Shown one piece after another: positions 26,515 to 34,549 of a DNA stretch of 35,514 nucleotides (its first letter is position 1; each line of letters begins with the position of its first letter). The DNA lies in assembly GCA_016935315.1 (NCBI GenBank), contig JAFGRD010000123.1, positions 1 through 35,514 on the forward strand, read 5' to 3'. The notes beneath the pieces are model-generated. The model was not told the origin of the DNA. It ran no database searches and saw nothing but the letters and a program-made list of their open reading frames with translations. The translations under genes and the position numbers were made by a program. The DNA comes from Pirellulales bacterium. GTDB lineage: Bacteria > Planctomycetota > Planctomycetia > Pirellulales > Thermoguttaceae.

Positions 26515-27795
26515 ATGAACCACTTGTTGATCCGGATCGCGCGCACGGCTTCTTGCCTGGCAGCGACCTGCCTCGTGGCAGGCTCCCTGTTCGGCGAGCA
26601 GCCAGCGCGTGCGGCCGAAGAACCGATCTCCTCGCAGCCCGGCAAGTATCAGTTCGACGCGACGATTTCGCGCGAGGTGTTGGAGAACTATCTCTCGCGG
26701 GCGATTACCATGGAGGGGCTCCTCAATGGGCGGGGCAACCTCGAAGACAACATCCGGATGCTTAAGAGCATTGGGGCGAAGTTCATCGGACGAAGCCTTT
26801 GCCTGTGGGCCGGCGAGGCGAATCTGCTGCAGAACCTCGAACGGGCGAGGCAGCAATGTCCCCTGGTCCACGCCGCCGACCCGGAAATGGTTGTGCAGGC
26901 GTGCATCTTCGAGATCGTGACCACCCAGGTGGAGCAGGTTCCGGTGCCGCCATGGGCGCAGGCCGCGCTGGGCCAGCCGGTCGAGAAGCGGAACTTCCGC
27001 TACGCCGACATGCTCTATCCCAACGGGCGGTTCAAAGACCACTGGCGACGAGGGCAGTCCGTGCCGGATGTGAGCCGGCCGGAAACCAAGCTCTGGTTCT
27101 ATTATCTGGGGGCTTCGTACATCGACGTGGGCTGCGAGGCGATCCACTTCGGGCAGACGGAGCTGATGAACGGCAACGACCGCAATCTCAATCACTACCA
27201 CCAGGTGCTCCTGCTAATCCGGTTGTACGCTGCCAAGCACGCCCGACGGCACATGGTGCTGTGCGACTCTCACGTTCCCAGCGGCGGCCTGGTGCGTGAC
27301 GGCCAACTGCTGATGGATTTCCATTCTTTTCCGCTGCGGATCATGGAGGTTCCGGACAAGCCGCAGGAAGCGATCCTCAAGGTGGGATTCTCCGACGGCA
27401 TCTACGGCCGCAGCAAGGGCGGGGCGACCTTTAGCGGCTGGAGATGCGAGCACTTGCCCTATCTGGTGGAGATCGACAACTGGGGCGTGAGCCGGCAGCC
27501 GGGCCGGGCCAATGCGGGAGGCATCTGGATCTGGGGCTACGACGAAATCACCTGGTTTGCGCACCAAAGCCGGGAATACCGCAGCACGTGGCTGCGCTAT
27601 GCGCGGGATTGGGTGCGGCGCACGGACCCCAATGGCTATCTCGAGATGCCCGGCAGCCGCACGCTGAGATCACCACTGGACCAGATGCGATGGTACTACG
27701 CCAACAATCAAAGTCCGGCGGTTCCGGATGGGTTCGGCGACGAGGAGGCGATTGGTGCCATCTGGGCGGCCGACTCGGCAGGCCGTGAGAATTGA
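26515..27795 (+). CDS. Secreted protein of unknown function, possible TIM-barrel enzyme
   Basis: A 426-aa protein whose ATG at 26515 is preceded by GAGG about 8 bases upstream. The first 33 or so residues form a signal peptide (basic start, hydrophobic SCLAATCLVAG, cleavage likely after PARA). I do not recognise the family with confidence. Alternating hydrophobic strands and helices, together with segments such as 'YIDVGCEAIHFGQTELMN', 'RHMVLCDSHVPSGG' and 'GIWIWGYDEITWFAHQS', look like a (beta/alpha)8 barrel. In that reading the acidic residues after the strands (Glu in CEAIHFGQTE, Asp in LCDSH, Asp/Glu in YDEITW) would be candidate catalytic groups, as in glycoside hydrolases. This is inference from pattern only. 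It has its own promoter candidate and faces the PQQ gene across a convergent terminator. Confidence 0.7.
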   Translation: MNHLLIRIARTASCLAATCLVAGSLFGEQPARAAEEPISSQPGKYQFDATISREVLENYLSRAITMEGLLNGRGNLEDNIRMLKSIGAKFIGRSLCLWAGEANLLQNLERARQQCPLVHAADPEMVVQACIFEIVTTQVEQVPVPPWAQAALGQPVEKRNFRYADMLYPNGRFKDHWRRGQSVPDVSRPETKLWFYYLGASYIDVGCEAIHFGQTELMNGNDRNLNHYHQVLLLIRLYAAKHARRHMVLCDSHVPSGGLVRDGQLLMDFHSFPLRIMEVPDKPQEAILKVGFSDGIYGRSKGGATFSGWRCEHLPYLVEIDNWGVSRQPGRANAGGIWIWGYDEITWFAHQSREYRSTWLRYARDWVRRTDPNGYLEMPGSRTLRSPLDQMRWYYANNQSPAVPDGFGDEEAIGAIWAADSAGREN

Positions 27796-27980
27796 GGGCC
27801 TGCCAAAGGACCCATTGGGCATTCCCGTGAGTTAGAAGATGGAAGACAGAATGCCGTGCAAACTCATGACGGCACCAACCTCAAGACTCCCGTGGTCGGT
27901 GGACGCCCGCGGCGCCCTGGTCATCGAGAGCCTTAGCGATGAAGCGAACGACGAATACTCCCTCAGGTGGTTTGTGCAGC

Positions 27981-27994
27981 CCGGCACGTGCCGG
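27981..27994. repeat. Perfect 14-base palindrome
   Basis: CCGGCACGTGCCGG is identical to its own reverse complement. It lies 6 bases before the terminator-like hairpin. It could be a protein-binding site or part of a larger terminator structure. Confidence 0.6.
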
Positions 27995-27999
27995 AACTT

Positions 28000-28030
28000 A
28001 CGGCGACCACCCATCCGGCCAGGTCGCCGT
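28000..28030. terminator. Terminator-like hairpin between convergent genes
   Basis: ACGGCGACC (28000-28008) pairs perfectly with GGTCGCCGT (28022-28030) over a 13-base loop, and CCCTTTT follows on the plus strand. The position between two convergent genes suits a terminator, most clearly for the plus-strand gene ending at 27795. Confidence 0.5.
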
Positions 28031-28142
28031 CCCTTTTCGCACGGCCGTTCAGCCGGGGAAGTCCAAGGCTAACGGCTCTGAACAGGAAACGAAGGTCGGT
28101 TCTGGAGATTCCACGTCGACCGTGCGTTTCGGTTACAAGCGA

Positions 28143-31100
28143 CTATTCACTCCCCCCGCCAAGCTCGACAACACCAGCCGGCACGCAAGCCATCGACACG
28201 GGCGCGTAGTTGCAGGTACAACCCGCAGTGAGATTCGGGATGTTCAGCACGCCGTTGGCCGGATACAGGTTGTTGTTCGTCGCGCAACCCGGACGCACTC
28301 CCAGCAGCGGCGTGATCTGGCGGCGGTCGAGATCAATCCAGGCCGAATTGCCGTGATAGCGTGTGGTCAGCAGATGTGTACTCGCCCGCGTGCCCGTGCA
28401 TCCACGACGGACCCATGTCAGCGGTTCGCCAATCAGCCCGCCCGAAGGAATGTCGTAGACGCGCAGGTTTTCTTCGTTGCCGGTAAGCAACTTGCTACCG
28501 GCAATGAACCCCGGCAGTCCTGGTTCGGGCAATCCCTTTCCCTGGACGACAAGTCGGGGCCGCGGCAAATCGGACTTCGGCCGCAGAGACTCACCGTCGC
28601 TGCCGCGATAGAAGTCCGTAGGAGTGACCACGATGTCGAGCGAGGGGCTGTACCGTAATGGGGCACCACCTGCCTTCTGCCATACTCGCTCGCCCGTGGC
28701 GATGTTCAGCGCGAACATGCTGCCATCACGGGTCTCGTCTTCGCCACGCCGCGCATCGGTGAGTTCTGCGCAAAACACCTTGTTCCCACCCACGGCCAGG
28801 CTCAGCGCGTCGCGAGTTGCCTCATACTGCCACAGAAGTTCGCCCGTGCGGCGCTGTAAGCACAACACATGTGGCCCGCTGTTGCCCACCAGATAGTCGC
28901 CGCAAATGCGAAGGTTCGTCCAGGGCGTTTCGAGGCCGTCGGGAAGGTCGATGTGTCCGGCCGGCGCACCTGTGGCCGGATCGAACACTAGGCAACTCGT
29001 GCTTTCGCTCAGGTAGATCGCATCTTCGACAACCACAAACTGTGTGGTCGATGCGAGGCTTGCTCCAGGCCCCCATTGTCGGTGTCTCGCGTAGCGGACC
29101 GCTTCGCGAGCAAAAGGGTCGGTGAGGGGCTTCTGACCCAGCGGTACCTCGACCTCCCACAGTCTGCGGCCCGTGTACACGTCTGATGCATGCAACACGC
29201 CTTCCTCGAACAGCACAAGCCGTCCGCCGACCACGCGAACCTGGTTTTGCCCCGGATACTTGTGCCACCGCTCGGCCGCATCGAACCATAGCACCGCCAT
29301 GGGCGAGCGGATAAAGTCGTCCTGCGATGCCCCGGTACCGGCAGCATCGGCCTCCGCATGGGACCAGTCCGCTGCTCCGGGCAGCGCCCCGGAGCGAGCC
29401 AGCAGCACGAAGTCGCCAGACTCACGAACGCTTGCGCCGGGAAACGCTTCGCCTTCGACGATCTCCTCGATCCGGCTGCGATCCGCCAGTGAGCCCCAGG
29501 CAACGGCGACGCCCCCGTAGGGCCGCAGCGTATGGAAGACAGCTTGCGCCAGCACTCGTTCTTCCGCCCGGTCCAAACCAACGGGCATTTCCGAAACAAC
29601 GAGGCTCGCCAAGTATGGTGAGAACGGGTAAGTCACGGGGTTACCGACCAGCACGCTCACCCGCGTTCCATACAGCCCCATGCCGCAGAGCCGGTCGCGG
29701 ACTGCGTCAACCTTGTCCGGATCGTTATCTACGGCGATCACATGGAGGTTTGACTGCCGAGCGAACTCTTCGATGAGACGCCCACGGTCGATCCCCAGCA
29801 CCAAGGCGTAACCGTCGCGAACTCCCGTGGCTTCGAGGACGGCGTTGGCGTGCTCGGTCCACTCATCCGCGGCAGAGGGAGGTGTGTTGGACACCGTGCG
29901 CGTGGTCGCCTCACCAGACTGTCCGGAGGCGAAAGCCAATATGCTCCCCTCGGCCGTCACGATGAACAGCTTCTCGTCGGCTGCCAGCATCCGCTGTGGC
30001 GTTCCTTCGATTTTCGCACGCCACACGACCTTCGGTTCCGAGCTGGTGGTGTCAATCGCTTCCACGACTCCCGGGCCACCGGCATAGAGCCTGTTGCCTG
30101 CCTTGATATGCACATCGAGCTTGGAGGGCAGTTCCCAAAGCCGGCGAAAGACACCGCCGAGAGTGTCCGGAACCTCGTCCTTGGCGCGGTGGGACGGGGT
30201 ATTGCCCGCCGTCCATTTGTGAAGTGTATACGACGTCACGTCTCGGGCCACAATTCCCTGGTCGCTTTCGTACGCCACTTCGGGTGTCATCACCGGCTGG
30301 CGAAAGCGGTCGAGTTCTCGCTGGTTGGCGCGTTCGATGTCCAGCCGAGTCCAGCCGCCCGGATAAAGCATGGGCTTAAAATCGGTCTCGCCGGGCTTGG
30401 TCTTTGGAAGCCGCTCCTCGCTGGGAAGCGTGATGTCGTACAGATCTCCGCCGTGGCTGAGATACTTGCCAGCGCCGGCCACGAACCAGCAGCCTTTGGG
30501 CAGCCCGTTGCGCCCGCCCCAGCCCGTAGTGTACGTTTGCAGCTTGCCCGTTTTCAAGTCGAGGAAAGCTGGCAGTTGCGTTCCGCAGGGAACAATCAGC
30601 CTGTCGCCGACGATCGCCAAATAGCCCTGGGGCGTCAGGCCGGCGTCCTCTCCTTGGCCGTGGTCCCAGTTGCTTTTGGGGATGTGATCGCTGTCCGTGT
30701 TCGACCAAACGGCTTGCCCCGACTCAGCGTCCACTGCGTGAACGAACACACCTTCGGTCGGCCACAAGCCTGCGGCGAAGTAGACCACGCCATCGGCCAA
30801 GACGGGGCCACCGCGGGCAGGCCATAGCGAGACGCATCGCCCGTGGCCGATAACCTTGCGGTCGGGCTTCTCCTCGGGAAGGCCGCGGAACTTCCAGCGC
30901 AGGGAGCCGTCGTCGGCGTCCAGGCAATACAGATAGCCGTCGTCCGAAACAAAGAAGACCTTACCCTCCCAAGCCACGGGAGCGAAGCGGACCGGGCCCT
31001 CGGCAAAGAATCGCCAACGCTGGTTACCCGTCTCGGTGTCAAGTGCCGTGACGCTGTCGGTGACCATCGAGGGAACGAACATAGTGCGGCCGAGCACTAC

Positions 31101-31325
31101 CGGCTCGTAGGAAGCGTCGTACGCCAGCCTGAGTTCGTGAGGAAACGCGGGTCGTGGTGCCGGAAGCGTCTGTGTCCAGCGGAGTCGGAGATTGGCGGGC
31201 AACTCGTGCGGTGATGCCGCAGTGCGCCCCACGTCGTAGCGGAACTGCGGCCAATCGCCCGCCCACACGTCAACGGTCAACAGGCAAACCACGGTTAGCA
31301 GCGCCAGGTGGGATAGCCGTTTCAT
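28143..31325 (-). CDS. Secreted PQQ-type propeller with embedded methyltransferase-like domain
   Basis: A 1060-aa protein. The start at 31325 has AAAGGA about 7 bases upstream. Residues 1-22 are a signal peptide (HLALLTVVCLLTVDVWAG). From 'DWPQFRYDVGRTAASPHELP' to about residue 480 there are PQQ/BamB-like propeller blades with 'TALDTETGNQRWRF', 'YLYCLDADDGSLRWKF' and 'VHAVDAESGQAVWSN' strands. Residues of about 500-660 are different: 'ALVLGIDRGRLIEEFARQ', 'VIAVDNDPDKVDAVRDRL' and 'LASLVVSEMP' follow the order of class I SAM-methyltransferase motifs I, II and IV. Propeller blades resume from about 690. The C-terminus has a cysteine cluster (PGCATNNN, ANGVLNIPNLTAGCTCNY) that I have seen in other planctomycete PQQ proteins. 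The glycine-rich motif I is imperfect (LGIDRG), so the inserted domain may not be an active methyltransferase. The ligand is unknown. Confidence 0.82.
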   Translation of the reverse strand: MKRLSHLALLTVVCLLTVDVWAGDWPQFRYDVGRTAASPHELPANLRLRWTQTLPAPRPAFPHELRLAYDASYEPVVLGRTMFVPSMVTDSVTALDTETGNQRWRFFAEGPVRFAPVAWEGKVFFVSDDGYLYCLDADDGSLRWKFRGLPEEKPDRKVIGHGRCVSLWPARGGPVLADGVVYFAAGLWPTEGVFVHAVDAESGQAVWSNTDSDHIPKSNWDHGQGEDAGLTPQGYLAIVGDRLIVPCGTQLPAFLDLKTGKLQTYTTGWGGRNGLPKGCWFVAGAGKYLSHGGDLYDITLPSEERLPKTKPGETDFKPMLYPGGWTRLDIERANQRELDRFRQPVMTPEVAYESDQGIVARDVTSYTLHKWTAGNTPSHRAKDEVPDTLGGVFRRLWELPSKLDVHIKAGNRLYAGGPGVVEAIDTTSSEPKVVWRAKIEGTPQRMLAADEKLFIVTAEGSILAFASGQSGEATTRTVSNTPPSAADEWTEHANAVLEATGVRDGYALVLGIDRGRLIEEFARQSNLHVIAVDNDPDKVDAVRDRLCGMGLYGTRVSVLVGNPVTYPFSPYLASLVVSEMPVGLDRAEERVLAQAVFHTLRPYGGVAVAWGSLADRSRIEEIVEGEAFPGASVRESGDFVLLARSGALPGAADWSHAEADAAGTGASQDDFIRSPMAVLWFDAAERWHKYPGQNQVRVVGGRLVLFEEGVLHASDVYTGRRLWEVEVPLGQKPLTDPFAREAVRYARHRQWGPGASLASTTQFVVVEDAIYLSESTSCLVFDPATGAPAGHIDLPDGLETPWTNLRICGDYLVGNSGPHVLCLQRRTGELLWQYEATRDALSLAVGGNKVFCAELTDARRGEDETRDGSMFALNIATGERVWQKAGGAPLRYSPSLDIVVTPTDFYRGSDGESLRPKSDLPRPRLVVQGKGLPEPGLPGFIAGSKLLTGNEENLRVYDIPSGGLIGEPLTWVRRGCTGTRASTHLLTTRYHGNSAWIDLDRRQITPLLGVRPGCATNNNLYPANGVLNIPNLTAGCTCNYAPVSMACVPAGVVELGGGSE

Positions 31326-31715
31326 CAGTTTCCTTTCTGTGCGTCTCGAATCGGGTCCGGTTCATTGACGTTTGCACAGTCAATGTGCGAGGGCGACCAG
31401 CGGGAGCCCGATTATTTCGGCCTCCCGTTGGTCAGCCTCGATCATTCGCCATGCAGACATCAATAGGATGATCTGGCTCGTCGCGCCTCAAAAGCTGTGG
31501 ACACGGGAGAGAGTCAGTCAGCCCTATCCAGGATTCTACCCAACCCTGACCGCTGGTGCCACCGTGCCGGCGATGCGGGAAATGGCAAGGGTGCCCCGCT
31601 GTCGAAACACTGAATCGAGTGGCCGGTTAGCCGGCACCTGCTGCGTTCAAGTGGCCGTCGATGTGACCCCCACAAAGGGCAGACGAAGAGATCGGAAGTT
31701 GCCGGGATAGGGAGA
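31326..31715. other. Intergenic region between two minus-strand genes
   Basis: This 390-base gap separates the RCC1/PEP-CTERM gene (upstream) from the PQQ gene. It contains the second copy of the hairpin repeat. Nothing else recognisable was seen between 31446 and 31715. Confidence 0.5.
31365..31445. repeat. Intergenic hairpin repeat, copy 2
   Basis: This matches copy 1 at 26071-26150 across TTGACG, TCAATG, GCGAGGG, CGGGAGCCCGA and TTGGTC. The core folds as GACCA-CGGGAG-CCGA pairing with TCGG-CTCCCG-TGGTC around a TTATT loop with only two mismatches (31395-31433). The outer part also has TTGAC facing GTCAA (31365-31369 and 31379-31383). Differences that preserve pairing between the two copies would indicate selection on the structure. 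Confidence 0.7.
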
Positions 31716-32696
31716 CTACCGGCTCCTGGAGATACCAGTTCGGCGTCGGACGAGAAGCCCTACCAAGGCGCCCGCCGTCAGCAGCCAAAGCGTAGCAGGT
31801 TCGGGCACCTCGATGGCCGTGGCGTGGGAGGTGCCGCAGGCGATTGCCACGAAACGGGTTCCGCAAGGCACGTCGCACTGCCCGTGGCCGTTGGCGCCCC
31901 AAGCAACCAGCGAACCATCTTCTCGGAGTGCCATGCTAATGTCTCCCCCGGCCGCGATGGCCGTGAAATCACTGCCCGCGGGAATCTCGCATTGCCCTTC
32001 AAAGTTCCGTCCCCAGGCCGCTAGCGACCGATCGGTCCGGAGAGCGAGCCCGTGGGACGCACCCACGCTGGCGGCAATCGCCACAAAGTCACTTCCCTCC
32101 GGGACATCAGCAAGCCGTGGGTTGTTGTTGCCCGTCGCGACAAGGGAACCGTCGGCCCGCAGCGCGACGATGTCAAACGCGCCTGCGGCGACGGCCACGA
32201 AATCGTTGCCGGGGGGAATGGGAAGAAACGCGACTTCACCCCAAGCCGTCAGCGACCCGTCGGAGCAAAGCGCGACACTGTAGTAGTTGCCACAGGCGAT
32301 AGCCCGAAAACCACTCCCCGCCGGAATATCACATTGGTGCGAGGCGTTGCTGCCCCAGGCCACTAGCGATCCGTCCTGTTTCAGGGCAATCGCATGCTCA
32401 TAGCCAGCCGCCACGTCCACAAAGTCGTTGCCTTCGGGCAGGGCGTCGCTGACACCGGCCCAATCCGCCCCCCAACCTGCGAGCGATCCGTCGGCCTTCA
32501 AGGCCAACGTGTACTTCCAGCCGCACGCGATGTCCACAAAGTCGTTGCCCTCGGGGACACAACACTGGTTGTGGTCGTTTTCGCCCCAGGCTCGGAGCAG
32601 GCCGGCCTGCGAAACACTGCCGCCGACAAGCCAGGCCGACAAGGCGATCGCTCCGACAGCCATCCGCCTCTCGCCCCTTCCGGTCGATCTTCTCAT
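31716..32696 (-). CDS. RCC1-repeat PEP-CTERM protein
   Basis: A 326-aa exported protein. The ATG at 32696 has GGGAGG about 9 bases upstream; a later ATG at 32663 is possible. A signal peptide (AVGAIALSAWLVGGSVSQA) is followed by seven RCC1-like repeats of about 42 residues. Each has the form 'P.G.DFVAIA.G....ALR.DGSL.AWG', and the DNA shows the same periodicity. RCC1 repeats form seven-bladed propellers, so seven units give one complete ring. The C-terminus is a clear PEP-CTERM sorting signal: VPEPATLW, a hydrophobic helix (LLTAGALVGLLV) and a basic tail (RRRTGISRSR). PEP-CTERM proteins are processed by an exosortase; none is encoded in this window. The propeller's binding partner is unknown. 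One blade (residues ATGNNNPRLAD) has lost the usual AWG. Confidence 0.92.
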   Translation of the reverse strand: MRRSTGRGERRMAVGAIALSAWLVGGSVSQAGLLRAWGENDHNQCCVPEGNDFVDIACGWKYTLALKADGSLAGWGADWAGVSDALPEGNDFVDVAAGYEHAIALKQDGSLVAWGSNASHQCDIPAGSGFRAIACGNYYSVALCSDGSLTAWGEVAFLPIPPGNDFVAVAAGAFDIVALRADGSLVATGNNNPRLADVPEGSDFVAIAASVGASHGLALRTDRSLAAWGRNFEGQCEIPAGSDFTAIAAGGDISMALREDGSLVAWGANGHGQCDVPCGTRFVAIACGTSHATAIEVPEPATLWLLTAGALVGLLVRRRTGISRSR

Positions 32697-33059
32697 GTTT
32701 TGCCACCTCCCAAGTTCCGTACGCGCCCCAACGCACTTGCCGCTGTTCCCTGGCCCAGACCGAGGCTGGTCGCCTCCGCGCCCACCTTAAGCACTTGTGG
32801 CCAACTCGCATGCGGAAACTCGGCTCATCCCCGCAGTGCACTCGTGAGCGACCGCCTCCGTCTATTAGTGTCCTTGGAAAGCAGAACGTTCCACATAGGG
32901 GCTGCATTTTCTCGGATTCTGCCGGAAAACCTGAGCCTCGGCAGTTGTCAGCAATGCCCGACGTGCGTAGCTGATCTCGATCCAAGGCCCCCGTTTCGCC
33001 TCTCTTGTCGCGGCCGCCACGCCGCGGATTTCGTTCTACGGACCACTCGGGCGCTCTGA
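32697..33059. other. Intergenic region, nothing recognised
   Basis: This 363-base gap precedes the RCC1 gene on the minus strand and the orphan fragment on the plus strand. It must carry the RCC1 promoter, but I found no good -35/-10 pair. If the fragment at 33060 was once a full gene, its 5' part is not recognisable here. Confidence 0.4.
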
Positions 33060-33545
33060 ACAGACTTGAGTCGTCGCAACCCGGACCCACACTGGCTCGT
33101 GTTGGAGCAGGAGCTTGCGGGATGGGAGGCCCAAGGTGTCGCAATCGACACAGCCCGGAAAGCGGAGTGCTTTGCGCTGTACCGCCGTGTCTGCGAATTG
33201 CGTCGGCGAATCGCGTCCTCCAACCCGCTGCTCGATCTCGACGGGCTCGTTTTCGTCAAGCGTCGGCTGGCCACCGCCAATCACATGTGCGACCAGTACT
33301 TCGGGAACCTTGCCCGAGCTGGTGGAGGGTTGTTCCTGCTGGAGGATCCGTTCGGCCCTTCCCTCCGCGTGCGAAGTATCGTGGGAGGCTTGACGGTGGA
33401 AAACGGGCAACTGCGGGGAGCGCCCCTGGAGGGAGGCTCGCTCCTCCAACCGGCCTTGTCCGATGAGTGGGCATTTCCCGGGGACATCGACCGTGCCGAT
33501 GCGAACCAGGCGGCAAGAGATCGTCTGCGGGGCGGACTTACCGGG
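33060..33545 (+). pseudogene. Remnant of a hydrazine-synthase-alpha-like (TolB-like) protein gene
   Basis: The frame begins after a TGA at 33057-33059 and has only a TTG (33066) as a possible start, with no signal peptide. The first 130 or so residues match a large planctomycete secreted family related to the middle domain of hydrazine synthase alpha: 'FALYRRVCELRRRIASSNPL', 'LDGLVFVKRR', the distinctive HMCDQYFG, 'GGGLFLLEDPFGP' and 'GGSLLQPALS'. In intact members, several hundred residues precede and follow this segment. Here similarity stops near 33465, and the frame continues only as the antisense of the neighbouring TPR gene. It is best read as a truncated relic. Confidence 0.65.
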
Positions 33546-33567
33546 AATTCTGCGAGAAGTCGGCCTG

Positions 33568-34335
33568 CTATTGGAGCGAGGTGGCCGATTCGCGATCCAC
33601 CAGCCGTGTGCCGTCGGTGGGCGCGGTGGTGTAGACGGTGGCGCCGAGTTTCGAGCGCAGCGCCGTCGCACGCGAAGCAAGCTGCGGTTGGAACTGGTCG
33701 GAGGCGAGCGACCGCTGGTAGTCGTTCAGCGCCTGCGCATGGTCGCCCATCTGTTCGCGGATGTTGCCCAGGGCGGCCAACGCCCGGGCATTGTCGGGGT
33801 CGATTTTCAACGCGGCGATCAGGTGCTCCTTGGCCTCGGCGCGATAGTTGTACTCTTCGCAAAGGCGAGCCAGCTCGATCTTGGCCTCGGACGAGCCGGG
33901 CTGGCGATCGCACCAGCCCTCGACCAGCCGGAAGGCGTCCTCGTGGCGGCCCTGCTCGGCCAGCAACACGGCCAGCCCGCGATAGCACTCGCGGTGGTTC
34001 TCGTCCTTGTCGAGACACTGGTTGTAGTAGTTTTCGGCCTGGTCGAGGTAATCGTCGCGACCTTCGAGCACTCCGAGGCGATGGTAGGTGGCGGCCAGGT
34101 TGTAGTAGCCGTCGGGGTCGTTGGGATCGGTGTTGACGGCTTCCTGGAAGCGTTGCATGGCCTGGTGGTGCTGGGCCTGCTGGCAGAGCCGCACGCCTTC
34201 GGAATTGAGGCCCTGGGCGGCGAAACTGCCGCAGCCAGCGGCCGCCGCGAGCAACAGCCCGGTCGAGAGCATGCCCGCCACAAGGGGAGGACAACCACGG
34301 AAACGCCGACGGGTCGCTTGAGTGGGGATGGACAC
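33568..34335 (-). CDS. TPR-repeat lipoprotein
   Basis: A 255-aa protein, read from a GTG at 34335 with GAGG about 9 bases upstream; an ATG at 34428 is possible but lacks a ribosome site. A basic N-terminus and the hydrophobic stretch MLSTGLLLAAAAGC end in a lipobox with Cys35, so it should be a membrane-anchored lipoprotein. From about residue 42 there are five or so tetratricopeptide repeats (GLNSEGVRLCQQAQHHQAMQ, PDGYYNLAATYHRLG, RECYRGLAVLLAEQG, AKIELARLCEEYN, ARALAALGNIREQMGDHAQA). TPR lipoproteins usually scaffold envelope complexes; the partner here is unknown. The C-terminal 35 residues are not TPR. It is followed by the orphan fragment on the opposite strand. Confidence 0.82.
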   Translation of the reverse strand: MSIPTQATRRRFRGCPPLVAGMLSTGLLLAAAAGCGSFAAQGLNSEGVRLCQQAQHHQAMQRFQEAVNTDPNDPDGYYNLAATYHRLGVLEGRDDYLDQAENYYNQCLDKDENHRECYRGLAVLLAEQGRHEDAFRLVEGWCDRQPGSSEAKIELARLCEEYNYRAEAKEHLIAALKIDPDNARALAALGNIREQMGDHAQALNDYQRSLASDQFQPQLASRATALRSKLGATVYTTAPTDGTRLVDRESATSLQ

Positions 34336-34549
34336 GTGCTTCGGCCTCGTCTTGCAGAGACTGCGGACGGAAAAGACCCCGGCGGCGCGGTCGCCGCGCC
34401 GGTCACCATAGAAAGGAGGTGGGAGCATAGCGATCCGGCCCGCTTGCTGCAAGACCGGTTCTCCCTCGCCTTAGCCCACACCTCAGCCCGCTCCCGGCAG
34501 GGAACGTCCCCTTCTATGGGACCGGCCCGGCGACCGCGCCGACGGTTGC

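Larger units (their letters stand above)
27796..28142. other. Convergent intergenic region
   Basis: This 347-base gap lies between convergent genes. It contains a 14-base palindrome (27981-27994) and a 9-bp hairpin (28000-28030). A 77-codon open frame at 27839-28072 has no recognisable domain, no clear ribosome site and runs through both inverted repeats, so I do not call it a gene. Confidence 0.5.

Noticed and set aside
27839-28072. A 77-codon plus-strand open frame after the 26515 gene.
   Set aside because: It runs through the palindrome and terminator-like hairpin and its product has no recognisable features.
31716-32696. Regular repeats of about 126 bases, at first sight a CRISPR-like or tandem DNA array.
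   Set aside because: The period is a multiple of three and the repeats encode RCC1 blades; they are protein repeats, not CRISPR.
33546-34136. Continuation of the orphan fragment's frame through the TPR gene region.
   Set aside because: From about 33545 on it is Arg/Pro-rich antisense of the TPR lipoprotein, not part of the ancestral protein.
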